A stretch of DNA of 64,000 nucleotides from Symbiodinium natans (GCA_905221605.1 CAJNDS010002346.1:803240-867239); one strand, 5' to 3'. Shown: positions 41,845 to 54,099, numbered from the stretch's first letter. The notes: generated by a model from the sequence alone, not told the origin. Made by a program: numbers and translations.

Positions 41845-41907
41845 CTGCGCAAGGGTCGCCCCGAAACCCTAAACCCCTAAACCCCTAAACCCCTAAACCC
41901 CCTGAAC

Positions 41908-41961
41908 CATAACACTTAAGCCCGAGAACCTGGACCTCATAAGCCCTGAGCACCTCACATC
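41908..41961 (-). CDS. Unit exon g, copy B
   Basis: 54 bp, CEVLRAYEVQVLGLKCYG. Boundaries as in A. Confidence 0.6.
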
Positions 41962-42309
41962 CTGCGGGCACATGTGTGTGGGGGAGATCGCTCTTGTTGG
42001 GGTAAGGGGAGCTTGCGCCCAAGCTGGCTGGATGGCAGACAACAACACATTGGCAAAAAGCATGAAAAAAAACTCGCTATCACTTGTCATTTGTGCTTGG
42101 AACAAGGATTTGGCGGCTATTGCAGTACAAATTACCTAGGAACCATACGGGAATTCTACTAGTAGTTATTCCGACTCATACACGAGTCATGTGGGCTCAC
42201 AGGGCTCCTTCGAGTGGGGTTCAACCCTCAAGCTTGCTGCGCCCGTTTTCGAAATTCGGGCCCAGAAGCATTCGAACCCGAGGCACGCTCGTTTAGGGCC
42301 CGTAGGCCC

Positions 42310-42880
42310 AGTACGACTCGGACTGCATGGCTGTGGGGTCCGCGACCATGTTGAGGTCGTGCATTGGCAGGCAGACATAACTTTGTGTCACACCTACTTG
42401 AACGACGGCTGGCAGATCTCCGGGGCGAAGTACTCGCGGTAACTAGCCAACGCTGAGGCTCAGATCCGACCCGTCCGGGACAGAGCAGACAGTCCCGCGG
42501 TTTTCGCAGGACAGTGGCTGTGTCACCGTGGCGTCGTCTCCTGAGCCCAAGGCATCTGTGAAACACTCTGTAATTGCTACTGGGCTCTTGCGGTGTGGTT
42601 CTTTGACATTTCCGCCGGCCATCTGTGAGGAAGATGATCGCTTTCTGGCACATGGACATGGAAAGTCGACCCCGCGTCTACAGCGATCTTGAAGTCCGTG
42701 CCGCCACTCCTGAAGCTCTGTTCATTCAGCCATCTCTTCATGCTGTTGCGGTTGGTGTCGCTCGCAGGGGTCAGGTGCTCCGAGTACTGCGCTGTGTTGA
42801 GGAGGATCACGACCTCGCAGTCCTTCCGGTCCTGCGTATCCAGCACTGCTCCAGTGGCCTGCCGGGCAAGTTTTGGGTCT
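42310..42880 (-). pseudogene. VWA-Cache module B-m1
   Basis: Same VWA segment as A-m1 with EHLTPASDTNRNSMKRWLNE and FRSGGTDFKIAVDAGS. An insertion (GTACAT) changes SMCQK to FHVHVPESD-like sequence and the region after LTD is rearranged, so the frame is broken. Confidence 0.55.
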
Positions 42881-44599
42881 TCAAAGGTTCAGTGTTTGTC
42901 GTCACGCATGCTCGCACACGGCAGGCGGGTTCAGGTTTGAACCCACTCCTGCTAAGACTGGTGTTGGAAACCCGTTTATGTTGTTTCCCTTTTGTTTGGG
43001 TTCCTCTGCAAAGTAATTTAACGTGGTTGCACCACATTCTGCAACCGTTGCCACTCCCAAGGAAGAACGCTAGCAAGCACCGCGCCTGCGGCTGCTGGAG
43101 CGGCGCGTCCTCCCACATGTCAACGGAGTGGAGGCGCCTGACAGTGGCAACTGCTCACTAGAAAAAATGAGCTCAGCATGCAGCTGCTTGCAGTGTTTCA
43201 CCCTGCTTGGTTTTAAAGCTGGAGCCGTGTGCTCTCGTTGTTGTGATGTGGGGTCTGGGAGCCCTGATCTTGCGCAATGTTGCTGGACAGCTGAAGGCGT
43301 AAAGCATAGGCCCTCATGGCGAGAACTCACTGAGAAGCCAACCCGCTCTTCCAAGCGAGGGCGCCCTCCACGAAAAAGGTAAGGATCGTGGACATCCTCT
43401 GTGTCCTGCAGTCGAAGGCAACTTCAGATGGTTCCTATCTGCATAAACATCTTATCGCCCGGAGGCAAGGCAGTTCCGGATGCAAGTACAAAAAAAGGGG
43501 CTCCTGATCGTCTTTATACGTCTGCTCCGTCACGGAGCAGCACAGGAAAAGCCACCAGAATGCCATGGCTGCGATTCTGGGTCGTGAAAGGGAGCCAATA
43601 CGCTGCAGTCAGCTTCAGTTCCCCTTCGTGCATGAGGACAAGCGGCATCGAAGCACGTCTGGGCAAGCACAGGACATATGGGCAGAGTGAGCGAGAGTGA
43701 CAATCAGTGACACACACACACACACACACACAAACACAGAGAAAGCGAGAGGTACTGATAAAACAGATCTTTGCATATGGTGATTGCATCATTAAGGCGC
43801 CGATGACCATACCGAGCGTTATATTTAGATGCCCCAGAATGGGGCCGGTTTAGGATTTAGGCTCCAGGGTTTAAGATTTAGGGCCTAGGGTTTAGGGTTA
43901 GCAGCCCTGATGCGCTGACCGCAAACGAAGCTCGATCCCCACTTTCGCCCCCAACTCTCTACACCCAAAAGAGAGAGATGATAAACTGAGGGCCCGATTG
44001 ACCCCGGACAACAAACCTGCATGGCCTTAGGCTCTGAAATCAAAAGCCCGACACGTGGGACTCTTCAATTATTTCAATTCGGCAGGGAGGAACAACCCTA
44101 TCCCCTTCGTCTAAACTCCACGTGCTGCTTAGCTGTGTCCCCCGGCAGGATTGCTGTCGGCATCGCAGCGGCTGTCTTCACTCGGCTGCGTTTCTTCAGC
44201 ATCCATGCCACCAGAACGTGCGGATGTGGAATTTGCGGTCTACCTCATCAAAGTTTGAATCGTCTAGTCGATGCTTCGCATGCTTTCTAGGCTGAAAGTA
44301 TACGGCTAAACGGTTCCGACGGCGGGTGGGTGTGCTTAGTCGCTGGGACCCACTTACGATGCTAGTACAGCAACGTTCTACAGGCGCATGATCGTCCTAA
44401 AGGCAAGGGCTGTGGGCACGTGTCTTCGACTTGGCCACAGACATGTTTTTTCAAACACTCAGGCAGGAGCCGAGCAAGGCAACCATGAACATCTGTCCCA
44501 CGAAAATTCTCAAACACAACAGGCTATCCAAAACTGCAGCATGAGCAACGAACAGACCTGGTTTTTTGGCATGCGTGAGGCGCCCAACTGGTGATGGGG

Positions 44600-45215
44600 C
44601 GCGATCATGCTGAGGTCCATGCATGTGTCGAAGAAAAAGTGACGGGGTAGGCAAACTTGGCATAGCTTTGTGACTGTAACCATATTCATGTAACTCGTGA
44701 AAGCAGGCTGGCAGATCTCCTGCCCCGCGGCGAAGTACTCATAGTAGCTGGCCATGATTAGGCTCAGATCTGATCCATCTTGGACAATGCAGAAATTCCC
44801 GCGTTTTCGCAGGACAGTCGCTGTGTCACCCTAAACCCTAAACCCTAAACCCTAAACCCTAAACCCTAAACCCTAAACCCGTCGTCTCCTGAGGCCAAGG
44901 TGTGAAACACACCAGCATGGTAGGTCTGTGAGGAAGATGATCGCCTTCAGGCACGCGGAGGTCGACCGCACGCCCATGCTGGTCTGAAGGGTGGCAGAGG
45001 CCGCGTCTACAGCAATCTTGAAGTCCGCACCGCCGCTCCTGAAGTCTCTTCATGTCGCCATCTCTTGATGCTGTTGCGATTGGCGTCGCCCGTCCGGCGG
45101 AGTTTTTGCGCTGCAACGCCATGGTTGAATGAGTCACAGCCCGACATAGTCCATTCCGTCCAGCGTATCCAAGACTGCTCCCGTCGCCTGCCGGGAAAGT
45201 TTTGGGCCTTCAAGG
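44600..45215 (-). pseudogene. VWA-Cache module B-m2 with an inserted telomere-type array
   Basis: Matches A-m2 but keeps the MASYYEYFAAGQEICQPAF part deleted in A. An indel in the SFRSGGA region breaks the frame (CATGAAGAGACTTCAGG). The array 44829-44880 is at the identical position as in A. Confidence 0.55.
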
Positions 45216-45722
45216 GTTCTGAGCGTTCCGTCACTCACGCTCGCGCACGGCAGGCGGGTTCAGGTTTTGCCTCTTGGGGCTGTCAAGTATCTAGCCTCAT
45301 GCCGCAACAAGAAGAAAACAAGTAAACCCACCTGGTTGGGAACCCCATGCACTACATGCAATTTGCCCTTGTGTTCGGGTTCCTTTGCTAAGCCTGTGTT
45401 TTGCGCTGGTCAAAGAAATTGAGGTGGCCTACACACAAGCTCGCAACTGATTCTACAGCCTTTGCCACGCCCAAGGAAGAAAGCTTGCACCCCGCCTGCG
45501 GCTGCTGGGGCTGTGCATCCTCCTGCACGTCAACGCATTGCAGGCCCCTGACAGTGGCAACTGCTCACTTAAAATGAGCTCAGCATGCGGCTGCTTGCGG
45601 TGCTTGACCGTGCTTGGCTTCAAAGCTGGAGCCGTGTGCTCTCGATGTTCACGTGATGTGGGGTCTGGGAGCCCTGGTTTGCTGATCTCGTGCACATGTT
45701 GCCGGACAGCTGACGGGAAAAG

Positions 45723-45817
45723 AGAACCAGCTGACTTTGCTCTCGACTGCAGGACACAGAGGATGTCCTGAGGACATCTTCTGTGTCCTGCAGTCGAGAG
45801 CAATTTCAGCTGGTTCC
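45723..45817. repeat. Long hairpin with 3-nt loop, copy B
   Basis: Same structure as in copy A: arms 45723-45768 and 45772-45817, loop TGA. Confidence 0.85.
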
Positions 45818-46502
45818 GCCCAGTTGAACCAGCCTATAACTGCCAAATAGAGATCACATCGTCCGGAGGCCAAGTCAGCTGCGATGTCAGTTCCAGTGCA
45901 AAAAAAAAAAAGGCTCCAGCTCGTCTTGGCAAGTTTGCTCCGTCACGGAGCAGCACAGGAAGGGCCACTGCAAAAATCACGTGAGGCTGCCCATTGCGCC
46001 CCGTTCTCAAGCTTGCTGGATGGCAGACAACAACACATGGCAAAACGCATGAGACAAGATGACTATCACTTGTTATTTGGGCTCATGGCTAGGCGGCTAA
46101 GCAAGGATCCCTTGATGTGGTACTTTGTTGCTTGGAACGAGCTTGTCAGCAACCCCTGCATGTATGCTGTTGGGCGTATTCACATTACCTCAATGGCTCC
46201 TGCTAATCAGGTCCTGGACATTCGCTTTTCTGCACCAAGAGCCCAAGAGCCGCAAGGATTCGGACCCTAGGCACTCTCGTACTTTTGGTGAGGGTTTAGG
46301 GTAATCGGCACCGTAAGAGGCAGAATGGCACTCTAGCCTTTTTGGCTCCTGGCGCTGTCGACTGGGCAAATCTGCTTTGGCCCTGAGCTGCGAGGAGGTG
46401 CCCTGCTCCACAAGGCAGCCTTCGGTGATGGCTGGTGGCCCTTGTGGCCTGCCCTTAGGTGCGGACCTTTTCAGTCTGTAGATGTCTGTAGTATGGTGCG
46501 TT

Positions 46503-46908
46503 TTCTATCATCACGCTTGTCCTTCAGAGACACGTCGAAGGGGATGGGCTCCTGGTGTGCCAGAGCCACATGAACCACATTGAGCCACGTGACTCCGCCA
46601 CCAGGGCAGAAGCATCGATCTTCGACGCCCACATCCACATCCGGACCCCGCAGCTGCGCCTGGGACCGGGCGAATCCGCTTGCAGAGCCTCATCAGATCC
46701 ATTGCAGAAAATCCTACGGTTTTCGCAGGACAATCGCTTCGTCACCGTGGTGTCGGCTCCTGAACCAGGGGTCAGGCGCCCCGAGTACTGCGCTGAAACG
46801 ACATGGTGGAAGAGGATCACAGCCACGTAGTCCTTCTTGTCCACTGTAGCCGGCACTGCTCCCGTCACCTGCCAGGGTTTTGCGTCACTCACGCTCGCAC
46901 ATGTCAAG
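46503..46908 (-). pseudogene. Compact VWA-Cache module B-m3
   Basis: Identical in content to A-m3, including the same internal deletion, so the deletion predates duplication of the unit. Confidence 0.5.
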
Positions 46909-48879
46909 CCGGTTAAGGTTTTGCCTTTTGGGTTGTCACTTGTCTAGTTTTGATATGTCGTAACAAGAACGAGACAAGCAAGACACTTTCTAAATACATC
47001 CCTGCTATGACTGGCTGGGAACCCCATACGCTACATGTACTTTGCCCTTTTGTTCGGGTTCCTTTGCTGAGCCTGTGTTTCGCCCTGGCTAAAGTAATTC
47101 AAGTGGCCCACACACAAACTCGCAACTGATTCTGCACCCCTTGCCATGCCCAGGGAAGAACGCTTGCACCGCGCCTGCGACTGCTGGAGCTGTGCATCCT
47201 CCTCCGCATCAACGAAACGCGGGCCCCTGACAGTGGCAACCGATCACTTAAAATGATCTCAGCATGCGGCTGCTTGCGGTGCTTCACCGTGCTTGGCTTC
47301 AAAGCTGGAGCCGTGTGCTCTCGATGTTCACGTGATGTGGGGTCTGGGAGCCCTGGTTTGCTGATCTCGTGCACATGCTGCCGGACATAGGCCCTCAAAC
47401 TCACTGAGAAGCCAACACGCTCTTCCAAGCGAGGGCGCCCTCCTCGGAAGAGATAAGGGTCCGAGGCATCGTCGATGACATCTTCTGTGTCCTGCAGTCG
47501 AGAACAAATGCAGCGCTCAATTACTGCAAAAAATTGACATCTTAACGTCCGGAGAAAAGTCAGTTCCGGATGCAAGTACAAAAAGAAGCGGCTCCAGATC
47601 GTTCTTGAAAGTCTGCTCCGTCACGGAGCAGCACAGGAAGAGCCACGAAAAATACATGGCGGCGATTCTGCGTCAAAAGTGAGCCGACACGCTGCAGTCA
47701 GTTTCAGTTCCTCTGCGTCCCTGAGGACACGCGACATCGAAGCAAGTCTGGTAAGCACAGGAAATACGGGCAGAGAGAGAGAGAGAGAGAGACACACACA
47801 CACACACACACAGAGAACTCACGAGATACTGACAGAGATTGACAAAACAGCCAGATCGTTGCCCAAAAACAGCTCCAACGTTGCACATTGGCCATGTCAA
47901 GGACATCTGAGGGGGAGTAACAAGTGCTGCCGACAGCCTCCCCAAATGGCCTTGTCTGTGGAAGGCAAGGGCTTTGCGTGTCTTTGACTTGGCCACAGAC
48001 ATGTTTTTTTCAAGCACCGAAGCCACCGAGAGCCGAGCAAGGCAACAGCGAACTTCTGTCCCACGGAAAAACCTCAATTTTTCAAAACAGAACAGGCTGC
48101 CGAAAAAATGCAGCCTGAGCAGCAGACCTCACCCTTTTTGTTGCCTGCGTGAGGGGCGCAGCTGGTGATGGGGTGGCCGCCTTTGACTTAGCATCTCCTT
48201 TTGTATTGCGGGGCACTTCCCCTCGCAAAGATTGCCAGGGTTCCCCAGGGTTCCCCAATCGTTCCCGAAGCACCCGGCCCAGCCGAAACACCCACCCTGC
48301 CCAGATGTCCAGGATCGGCTGGTTGCTGACAAAAGGGTCCATGAATGTTCAGGGCATGGAAGAGCAGTGGCGCAACACAGCTTTCAAGCGATTCACTGTG
48401 GGTCGTCGAGACCTGGGCGCCATTGATGCTAGGAGGGGGGGGGGGGGGGTTGAAGAAAATGCATGCACGTCTGGGTCCACGTTTTGCAGCACCTCGTGCA
48501 GGGAAAGCCACGCATACCCCTGCTCTTTGCACTGGACACGGAGGAAAACATGTATGAAGCGCGGGGGGGTCCAAAACCACTCGAACCGTAGGCACGCTCG
48601 TACGTTTCGTGAGGGTTTAGACTGGTTGTAGGGTCTTCGGCACCGTGTGAAAAGGTGGAAAGAGGCAGAGCGCTAAGCCTTTTTGAGCTCCTGGCGCTGT
48701 CGACTGGGCAAATCTGCCTTTGGCCCTGAGCTGCGAGGCGCCCTGCTCCACAAGGCGGTATTTGGTGCTGGTGGCCTGGTGCCGTTACCTGCCCCTCCAG
48801 TCCTGCGTAGTCCACGGGATGACGCCAGGCGCGGCCTGAGTTCCTCGTGCCTCTGCCCGTACCCTTCCAAAAGTCTTCC

Positions 48880-49060
48880 AGAGACACGTCGAAGAGGATG
48901 GGCTCCTGGCGTGCCAGAGCCACATGAGCCACATTGAGCCACGTGACTCCGCCAGCAGGGCGGAAGCATCGATCTTCGACGCCCACATCCACGAGCCGGA
49001 CCCCGCAGTTGCGCTGAGTTGCGTGGGGGGGCGGAGTCCGGCAGGCACAAGGCGAATCCG
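48880..49060 (-). pseudogene. C-terminal module segment, copy B
   Basis: VRLVDVGVEDRCFRPAGG and FDVSLED as in A, inside a 272-codon minus frame (49247-48429) that crosses hairpin and spacer sequence and is not itself a gene. Confidence 0.4.
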
Positions 49061-49089
49061 CTTGCAGAGCCTCATCAGATCCAATCCGG

Positions 49090-49208
49090 AGCCGCTTGAC
49101 CCCCTGGTTTAGGAGCGGGCACGGTGACGAAACGACGGTCCTGCGATTTTCGCAGGACAGTCGTTTCGTCACCGTAGTGTCCGCTCCTGAACCAGGGGTC
49201 AAGCGACT
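49090..49208. repeat. Long hairpin with 3-nt loop, second family, copy B
   Basis: Arms 49090-49146 and 49150-49208 around TTT. Several paired changes relative to A keep most of the stem. Confidence 0.8.
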
Positions 49209-49249
49209 CGAGCAGCTGATGACGTCCCAGTATGACTCGGACTGCATGG

Positions 49250-49755
49250 TTCTGGGGGGCCGCGATCATGCTGAGGTCCATGTCGCCCGAAAGTGAGGGG
49301 TCCGCTGCCACTCGGTCGTACGCCGCCCTTCTTTCACTAGGCGACACAAAGACATGTCATCGCCATAGCTTTGTGTCACCTAGCGAAAGAGGGGCGCATC
49401 TCCTGCCCCGCAGCGAAGTACTCAGAGCAGCTCCCACGGTTTTCGCAGGACAGTCGCTTCGTCACCGTGGTGTTGGCTCCTGAGCCCAAGGCATCTGTGA
49501 ACATGGTGGGCAAAGGTCGCGTCTGAGGCGATCTTGTCATCCGTGCCGCCGCTCCTGAAGTTCTGTTCATTCAGCCGTCTCTTGAAGCTGCTGCGATCAC
49601 TTCAACCATGGTGTTTCACCGAAACACTCTGCGACGAAGAGGTCAGGCGCCTCCAGTATTGCGCGGAAACGGCACGGTTGAAGAGGATCGCAGCCACGTA
49701 GGCCTTCCAGTCCAGCATACCCAGCACTGCTCCCGTCGCCTGCCGGGCAAGTTTT
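49250..49755 (-). pseudogene. VWA-Cache module B-m4
   Basis: As A-m4 but with an extra deletion: the NVPDGSDLSLIMAS stretch is gone between ENRG and SCSEYFAAG. Confidence 0.5.
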
Positions 49756-49936
49756 GGGTCTTCAAGGGTTCAGGGTCTTTCGTGACTCACGCTCGCACAC
49801 GGCAGGCTGAAGGTTTTGCCTGTTGGGCTGTCACGTGACTAGCCTTGACATGTCGTGACAAGAACGAGACAAGCAAAACTCTTGCTAAACCCACCCGTGC
49901 GACGACTGGTTGGGAGCACGATTTAGTGTATGTAGT

Positions 49937-50724
49937 TGGAGCGCGGCGCGTATCTCGCCGCGTGGTTTCCTTCGGTTTCTTGGGTGGGGTGGCGGGGGGG
50001 GGGTGTGGGGGGGGGGATAATTCCGCCCCCCCTATTGCAACTTGCCAGCATGTCCTCAGTCATTTAGTGCTCCAGTTTGCAGGGTTTGGGGCTTGGAGTT
50101 TAGCCTTGATGTTGGGCTTCGGGGTTTAGGCCTCTGGCAACTCTGCAGATGCTAAGACTTAAACCGTAGCCCTCCGACTTGCTAAATCCGCCCTATGGGC
50201 TTGGGGGGGGTTAGGGTTTAGGGTTTAGGGTGTATAGGGCTTAGGGGGTTTAAGGGTACTTACGGCTCTGCTTTGTCCCAGGGTTTAGGGCTAGGACTGA
50301 GGATTGAGGATGTGGGGCTTAGGGTCGAGGTCTCTGGGTTTGAGGTTCTGCGTTGAGGTTTTCCCAAAACCTGATTCCGGAAATCCTACTGCCCCAGAAT
50401 CCTCAAGCAACTTTTCCTATAAAGCCCTACACCTTAAAACATCCCTAAGCCCCTAAACTCTAAACCCCTGAAAGCCCTAAAATCCTTGAAAACGGAAAGT
50501 AGTTTTAGGCATTTCAGAACTCCTTAAAGGGAGTGAATTCCCTAGGCGAAAACACTAAAATACGTGTTTCCCCCTTAGAGTGCCGTTTATAACGCGCTCC
50601 CACCTCTCAGGACGCCGAGTACCTTGTAAATAGCACCATTTTTTGCAAATTCCAGCCATCTTAATTTTCAATCTCTGCACGAAAACGCACGGCGAGATGT
50701 GCGCCGCGCACCTAGTTTCGACCA
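49937..50724. other. Copy-B-specific insertion
   Basis: Absent from A between GTATGTAGTT and CGACCACGGCGCG. The inserted block begins with GGCGCGTATCTCGCCGCG, which resembles the downstream GGCGCGTACTTGGC, so the insert may be flanked by a diverged duplication. It contains a G-rich tract (49989-50023), TTTAGGG units (50208-50255), and C-rich decayed repeats (50400-50480). No gene. Confidence 0.6.
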
Positions 50725-50781
50725 CGGCGCGTACTTGGCTGTGGGTTAAAGTCCACTTTTTGGGCTTTTTCTGTGGTTTCA

Positions 50782-50911
50782 CGGGGGAGGGGAAGGGGGA
50801 GGGGAGGGGGGAGGGGAGGGGGGAGGGGGAGGGGGGGGAGGGGAGGGGGGAGGGGAGGGGGGGAGGGGAGGGGGGAGGGGGGAGGGGAGGGGGGAGGGGA
50901 GGGGGGGGGGA
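50782..50911 (+). repeat. GGGGA purine tract, copy B
   Basis: About 130 bp of G4-G9 runs split by single A, longer than the 85 bp in copy A. Confidence 0.8.
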
Positions 50912-52128
50912 TAAGAACGTCATTCACATTGCGCCGATGCCCAAAACCCTGGCATTTACAGCGTTTTTCATCTCTTTGTACAACATACTGCGCAAGGATG
51001 TGGATCAAGACACATTGTCGCAAGCGTCCTTGCCTTTGGTGATCAGGCCCAAAACACTGGCATGTACAGCGTTTTCATCACTCTGTACAACATACTGCGC
51101 AAGGATGTAGAACAAGACATGCTGTCGCAAGCGTCCATGCTTTTGGCGACCATGCCCACAACACTGGTATTTACAGCGTTTTTGCGGTTCTGAGTTTAGC
51201 GACCTGCTGAAAGAAAACCTTAAGGTTCTTGATCTTTTCACACTCACACATGAGTCATGAACCACATAAGTATGAATCTTGTGCGATTTCCGAAGTAGTT
51301 TACGCCAGATTTGTTGCCTCTTTTTAAGGCGTTTTCTTCGGAGCCGAATGACGAATACATTGTAAAAACCAATACGCCGTGCACTTGCCCTCAATCTGCA
51401 AATGTGTCTGAAACACCACGGCCGCGTACGTGCCGTGGACCATGTAGTTTGCCCTTTTGGTCTTTGCTAAGCCTGTGTTTTGCACTGGTGAAAGGTGGCC
51501 CACACAAGCTTGCAACTGATTCTGCAGCCTTTGCCACGCCCAAGGAAGAACGCTTGCAGCGCGCCTGCGGCCGCTGGAACTGCGCGTCCTCCTCCGCGTC
51601 AACGAAGTGGAGGCCCCTGACAGTGGCAACGGTTCATCTAACATGAGCTCAGCATGTGGCTGCTTGCAGTGCTTCGCCGTGCTTGGCTTTAGAGCTGGAG
51701 CCGTGTGCTCGCGAAATTTATTGGTCATGTCTCTGGGAGCCCTGGTGTGCCGGACAGCGGAAGGCCCTCACGGCGAGAACCTGAGAAGCCAAGACGCTCT
51801 TCCAAGCGAGGGCGCCCTCCACCATGGTGGGGCTCCAGACTCTAACCCTAAACCCGAAACCCTAAACCCTAAACCCTAAACCCTAAACCCTAAACCCTAA
51901 ACCCTAAACCCTAAACCCTAAACCCTAAACCCTAAACCCTAAACCCCAACCTCATATGATTAGGGCACCCATGGCCCTCAATGTGGAGGATCTCCCATGT
52001 GGGTGGTCCTCTAAAATCGGGTCCCTTCTTGGGTCGCCTATATAAAACAAAGGGCCCCAAAATTTAGAGAACTACCCTAGAAACCCCAAACCCTAAATCC
52101 TAAACCCCTGCGAATCCCCCCCATGTGC

Positions 52129-52173
52129 AGGCCTTGTCCGAGCGCTCTTGAAGGGCAGCCATGGAAGTAGCAT
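52129..52173 (-). CDS. Unit exon a, copy C
   Basis: Same as copy B, including the GC donor. Confidence 0.65.
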
Positions 52174-52376
52174 CTCAGTTCAGCCAGGGTCTGGGAACTT
52201 CTGGTTTGGGGTTTGGGGTTTCGGAGTTGAGGGTTTAAAGTTGAAGGCTTAGGGTTTAGGGTTTCGGGAGCTTCGGGTTGAGAGCGCTGGGTGCAAGGCT
52301 CCACACTACAGCGAAACCTCTAACTAGCCCCAAAAGGCCCCGAAACGCTAGCCCGAGCCCCAGCCGGGGCCCTCAC

Positions 52377-52488
52377 TGATTAGAAGCAGGCTTTTGCCAC
52401 GCGACCAAACATCGCGAGGGTCCAAGAACACGTCCTGCCCAGGGTCGTGTTCGAGGAGGGTTTCGGGCCCGTGGTTTTTGCTTATAAG
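52377..52488 (-). CDS. Unit exon b, copy C
   Basis: As in B with HVPG changed to HDPG, which also breaks the internal hairpin pairing. Confidence 0.6.
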
Positions 52489-52641
52489 GGGCTTGCCCTG
52501 CGCCGCCGACAGACAGATTGACCAAATAGCAGGAGCGCGCGTTGGCACAGAGCCGTAAGAGGTCCCTTGAGGGCTTCCTTCAGGAAATGCTTCAAAAACC
52601 CAGGGCGTTTGAGGTAAGGGTTTTTTGGGCTTGTTCAAGAC

Positions 52642-52680
52642 ATGACTCTTCAGTTGCCGCCCGCTGTTGGCACTTTCCGA
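52642..52680 (-). CDS. Unit exon c, copy C
   Basis: 39 bp, SESANSGRQLKSH, donor GTCTTG. Confidence 0.6.
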
Positions 52681-52811
52681 CTTGGGACAGCCAGGCAGGG
52701 GGGCAGAGGGGGGGACTAGTGTTCATAAGGGGTTTAGGAGCTTAGGGTTCAGGGCCTAAGTTTTCGGGAGTCGAGAGGCATCCAGAGGGCCGTAAACCCG
52801 CCTAAACCCAC

Positions 52812-52902
52812 CCTCATTGGGAAACAAGCCCCGTCTACACGCGCCTCGGCTCGATGCACTTGCGTCAATGGATCCTCCAGGGATTAGGGAATCCGCGGCC
52901 TG
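52812..52902 (-). CDS. Unit exon d, copy C
   Basis: 91 bp, QAADSLIPGGSIDASASSRG then ACRRGLFPNEG. Donor reads GTGGGTTTAG as in A and B. Confidence 0.6.
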
Positions 52903-53173
52903 CTTCGGGTTTTGGGGTTTAGGGTTTAGGATTTGGGGCTTGGGGTTTACGGGCACGGCTATGGGTTATGTGTGGGGTGGGGAAATTTGGGGAAGATCAG
53001 AGCTCAAACCCTATACTTCCCCAACTGCATACAGCCTGGACAGTGGGAGCCGGGGCGCACTTAGGAGTATTCAATTACCCTAAACCCTAAGCCCTAAGCC
53101 CTAACCCCAAAACCCTAAACCCTAAGCCCTAAGCCCTTAACCCTAAAAAGCCGAAGCCCTCACTTTGCCCTAC

Positions 53174-53207
53174 ATGCGCAGTTGGGGTGCAGAGCTTGCA
53201 GGCAAAA
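53174..53207 (-). CDS. Unit exon e, copy C
   Basis: 34 bp with donor GTAGGG; one substitution against A. Phase unresolved. Confidence 0.45.
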
Positions 53208-53437
53208 CTGCCAGGCCCGAATGAGGATACGCTCTGTACCCTAAACCTGAAATCCTAACCTTCACGGGTTTAGGGCTTGGGTGGTTTAGAGGCTAAAGTG
53301 AGGTTGGAGTCTGTGTTACGGTTATTGGTGAGTGCCCAGAGGCTCCAAACCCCTTAGCAAACAATCTTACATTCCGCCTCTGTTATATCTTTTAATTGAA
53401 GGATTCTTCCTTAAGGTACCAACGTTTTAAGGCCTAC

Positions 53438-53526
53438 CCCAAGCGAGTCCTCGTAGGTGATGCGGATGGATTCGCACGGCACCTTCTTCGGCGTGCCGTC
53501 ATCCTGGTCCTGGGCAGCCGCGCTTT
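53438..53526 (-). CDS. Unit exon f, copy C
   Basis: AAAQDQDDGTPKKVPCESIR core with donor GTAGGC. The longer version used for A and B would hit a TGA here (CTTTGATGT), so either the internal AAAAG acceptor is the real one or this copy is broken. Confidence 0.5.
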
Positions 53527-53675
53527 TCGCACAAGGCCGCTTCAGCAGGAAGACGACACATCAAAGCTGCGCAAGGGTCGCCCCGAAACCCTAAACCCCT
53601 AAACCCTAAACCCTAAACCCCTAAACCCCTAAACCCCTAAACCCCTAGACCCCTAGACCCCTCAACCCCCTGAAC

Positions 53676-53729
53676 CATAACACTTAAGCCCGAGAACCTG
53701 GACCTCACAAGCCCTGAGCACCTCACATC
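53676..53729 (-). CDS. Unit exon g, copy C
   Basis: 54 bp, CEVLRACEVQVLGLKCYG; one Tyr to Cys change. Confidence 0.55.
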
Positions 53730-54099
53730 CTGCGGGCACATGTGTGTGGGGGAGATCGCTCTTGTTGGGGTAAGGGGAGCTTGCGCCCAAGCTGGCTGGA
53801 TGGCAGACAACAACACATGGCAAAAAAGCATGAGAAAGACTCGCTATCACTTGTCATGTGTGCTTGGAACAGGGATTTGGCGGCTATTGTAGCACAAATT
53901 ACCTAGGAACCATACGGGAATTCTACTAGTAATTATTCCGACTCATACACTAAGTCATGTGGGCTGCCCGAGATGAAATTACATTGGATTCCAGGGCTCC
54001 TTCGAGTGGGGTTCAACCCCTCAGCTTGCTGCGCCCATTTTCGAAATTCGGGCCCAGAAGCATTCGAACCCGAGGCACTCTCGTTTAGGGCCCGTAGGC

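Larger units (their letters stand above)
39735..51846. repeat. Tandem unit B (12.1 kb)
   Basis: Second copy. Nearly identical to A over 34.8-38.6 kb (B 46.2-49.9 kb), more diverged on the left. Carries a private insertion of about 790 bp near 49937-50724. Left boundary is the CCCTAAA array 39735-39830. Confidence 0.85.

Noticed and set aside
48429-49247. 272-codon minus-strand frame in unit B
   Set aside because: It crosses a hairpin, module fragments in mixed frames and a G run; the matching A sequence is interrupted. The real coding signal is only a part of it.
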